DNA of 15,792 bases from assembly GCA_946056455.1 (NCBI GenBank), contig CAMGJS010000006.1:1-15792 (forward strand), in the 5' to 3' direction. This DNA comes from an uncultured Clostridia bacterium (GTDB taxonomy: Bacteria > Bacillota > Clostridia > Oscillospirales > Ruminococcaceae). This document shows, piece by piece, positions 14,903 to 15,792 of the stretch (position 1 is its first letter; every line of letters starts with the position of its first letter). The notes below the pieces were generated by a model, which saw only the letters and a program-made list of their open reading frames with translations, was not told where the DNA came from and searched no databases. The position numbers and the translations under genes were made by a program.

Positions 14903-15691
14903 TTATTCAGTTTCAAGCTCGTGAAGTCTGTATATCTTTTTCGTCATACCTTCTGAAAAAATCGCCTTGAAAAAAGCTTTGTCAAAGCCTTTCAGCTCGT
15001 CAACAAGGGCTTTCGGAGTAAATGAGTGCTCAGCTTTATACCTAAGACCTGTCCCCGAGATAAGCTGTTCAATGTTGTCAACGCCATAAAGCTGTGTGAC
15101 GCCGACTTCGTTTACGGGATTTTTGTATTTTGACGCTTTTGCCGCAAATATGGTGTAAACATCGAGCAGAATATGAACTGTCGGATATTTTTTCTGCAAA
15201 ACGCAGAACAGCTCTTTCAGTTCGTCGTTTGTAAGATACATACTTATGCCCTCAAGAATAACAATAACCTCAGAACAATCGGGAAGCTTTCTTATATCCT
15301 CAGGGTTTCTAGCGTCAACAACAGCCATACTGTATTTTGCCGTTTCTTCAAAATAATTTTTCCGTTGAGCGATAACATCTGAAAAATCAGCGTCAATCCA
15401 GTTTGAGTATTCTTCCGTAATTCTTAAAACTCTGCTGTCAAGTCCGCACCCTATATGTAAAACAAGAGCGTTTTTGTTCTTCCGTAGCATCGAATTTGTC
15501 CAGTCGTCAAAAACCCTTGCTCTCATAGCCATATAGTATGTCAGCCACTTGGATTTTGCTTTTCCCTTTATCCTGAATTCTTCCTTGCTCCAGATTTCCT
15601 CGGCTTTGCTGTCTTTGATGATAATTCCTTTTTTGCTTACCTGCGCTTTGCCGTATAAAGGTATAAACAGAGTTTTGTTCACCTCGTTCAT
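14903..15691 (-). CDS. SAM-dependent methyltransferase, LCM/Tcm (leucine carboxyl methyltransferase-like) family
   Basis: This 262-residue cytosolic class I methyltransferase belongs to the family that includes leucine carboxyl methyltransferases and TcmP-type O-methyltransferases. The SAM-binding motif I is VLHIGCGLDSR (77-87), matching the family's GCGLDTR; acidic residues in WIDADFS (98-104), VDARN (125-129) and the LEGISMYL motif (146-153) complete the pattern. The substrate cannot be inferred: bacteria have no PP2A target, and relatives act on small-molecule carboxyl or hydroxyl groups. The ATG has AGGGGG (GGGGG at 15699-15703) 7 bases before it. It has its own promoter and faces the EAL gene across a shared terminator. 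No biosynthetic partner gene is visible in the window. Confidence 0.85.
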   Translation of the reverse strand: MNEVNKTLFIPLYGKAQVSKKGIIIKDSKAEEIWSKEEFRIKGKAKSKWLTYYMAMRARVFDDWTNSMLRKNKNALVLHIGCGLDSRVLRITEEYSNWIDADFSDVIAQRKNYFEETAKYSMAVVDARNPEDIRKLPDCSEVIVILEGISMYLTNDELKELFCVLQKKYPTVHILLDVYTIFAAKASKYKNPVNEVGVTQLYGVDNIEQLISGTGLRYKAEHSFTPKALVDELKGFDKAFFKAIFSEGMTKKIYRLHELETE

Positions 15692-15720
15692 ATTTCTTCC
15701 CCCTCATAATTTATAGGATT

Positions 15721-15748
15721 CTTATAACATTATTATTAAAAAAAGCAA
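15721..15748 (-). promoter_or_regulatory. Promoter of the methyltransferase gene
   Basis: On the minus strand there is TATAAG (15721-15726) preceded by TGT (extended -10), a 16-base spacer and TTGCTT (15743-15748). The -35 hexamer is the same as that of the rimP promoter. Transcription would start near 15714, about 23 bases before the ATG. Confidence 0.6.
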
Positions 15749-15792
15749 TATTATTTTGTGGGGACACCCTTTATATGAAAAAACTTAAACTT

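Noticed and set aside
15775..15792. Start of a plus-strand gene (ATG AAA AAA CTT AAA CTT, reading MKKLKL) at the window end
   Set aside because: It looks like a lipoprotein or secreted-protein start, but only six codons are visible and the GGGGA before it is a poor ribosome binding site.

Overview
This window looks like chromosomal DNA of a low-to-moderate G+C Firmicute, most likely a gut-type Clostridia (Oscillospiraceae/Ruminococcaceae-like). The grounds are the Bacillus/Clostridium gene order rimP-nusA-ylxR-ylxQ-infB-rbfA-nrnA-truB-ribF, strong GGAGG-type ribosome binding sites, a short NusA without C-terminal repeats, and frequent gene overlaps. This assignment is an inference; there is no rRNA in the window.

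Layout. (a) 1-2264, minus strand: a three-gene ABC cassette of the GldA/GldF/GldG type (ATPase, ABC-2 permease, membrane-anchored auxiliary protein cut by the window edge). (b) 2340-11661, minus strand: a long, tightly packed operon for transcription and translation: rimP, nusA, ylxR, ylxQ, infB, rbfA, nrnA, truB, ribF, gltX. It is driven by a clear extended -10 promoter at 11735-11763 and has a GC-rich hairpin in the leader. (c) 11737-11962: divergent intergenic region with promoters for both directions and two inverted repeats. (d) 11963-14833, plus strand: a 956-residue cytosolic PAS(x4)-GGDEF-EAL protein whose GGDEF motif is lost and whose EAL motifs are intact, so a probable c-di-GMP phosphodiesterase. 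(e) 14847-14889: a strong terminator that can serve both strands. (f) 14903-15691, minus strand: a leucine-carboxyl-methyltransferase-like (LCM/PpmP family) SAM methyltransferase with its own promoter.

How the genes fit together. The central operon couples 30S maturation (RimP, RbfA), transcription elongation and antitermination (NusA), initiation (IF-2), tRNA modification (TruB) and tRNA charging (GltX), with FAD synthesis (RibF) carried along. NrnA removes very short RNAs. The EAL protein next door would make pGpG, a dinucleotide of the class that NrnA-type enzymes clear.

The most notable point is that nrnA is broken by one in-frame TAG at 6069-6071, exactly where the family has the Tyr of its L-Y-T-G-I-x-T-D-T-G motif. 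Both sides remain open in the same frame and fully conserved, so this is a single-base nonsense change, a sequencing error, or readthrough/amber suppression, not a frameshift. The only other coding-terminal TAG in the window (truB) lies in frame with ribF, which makes the question of how TAG is read here worth checking. I see no mobile element, CRISPR array, tRNA or rRNA.
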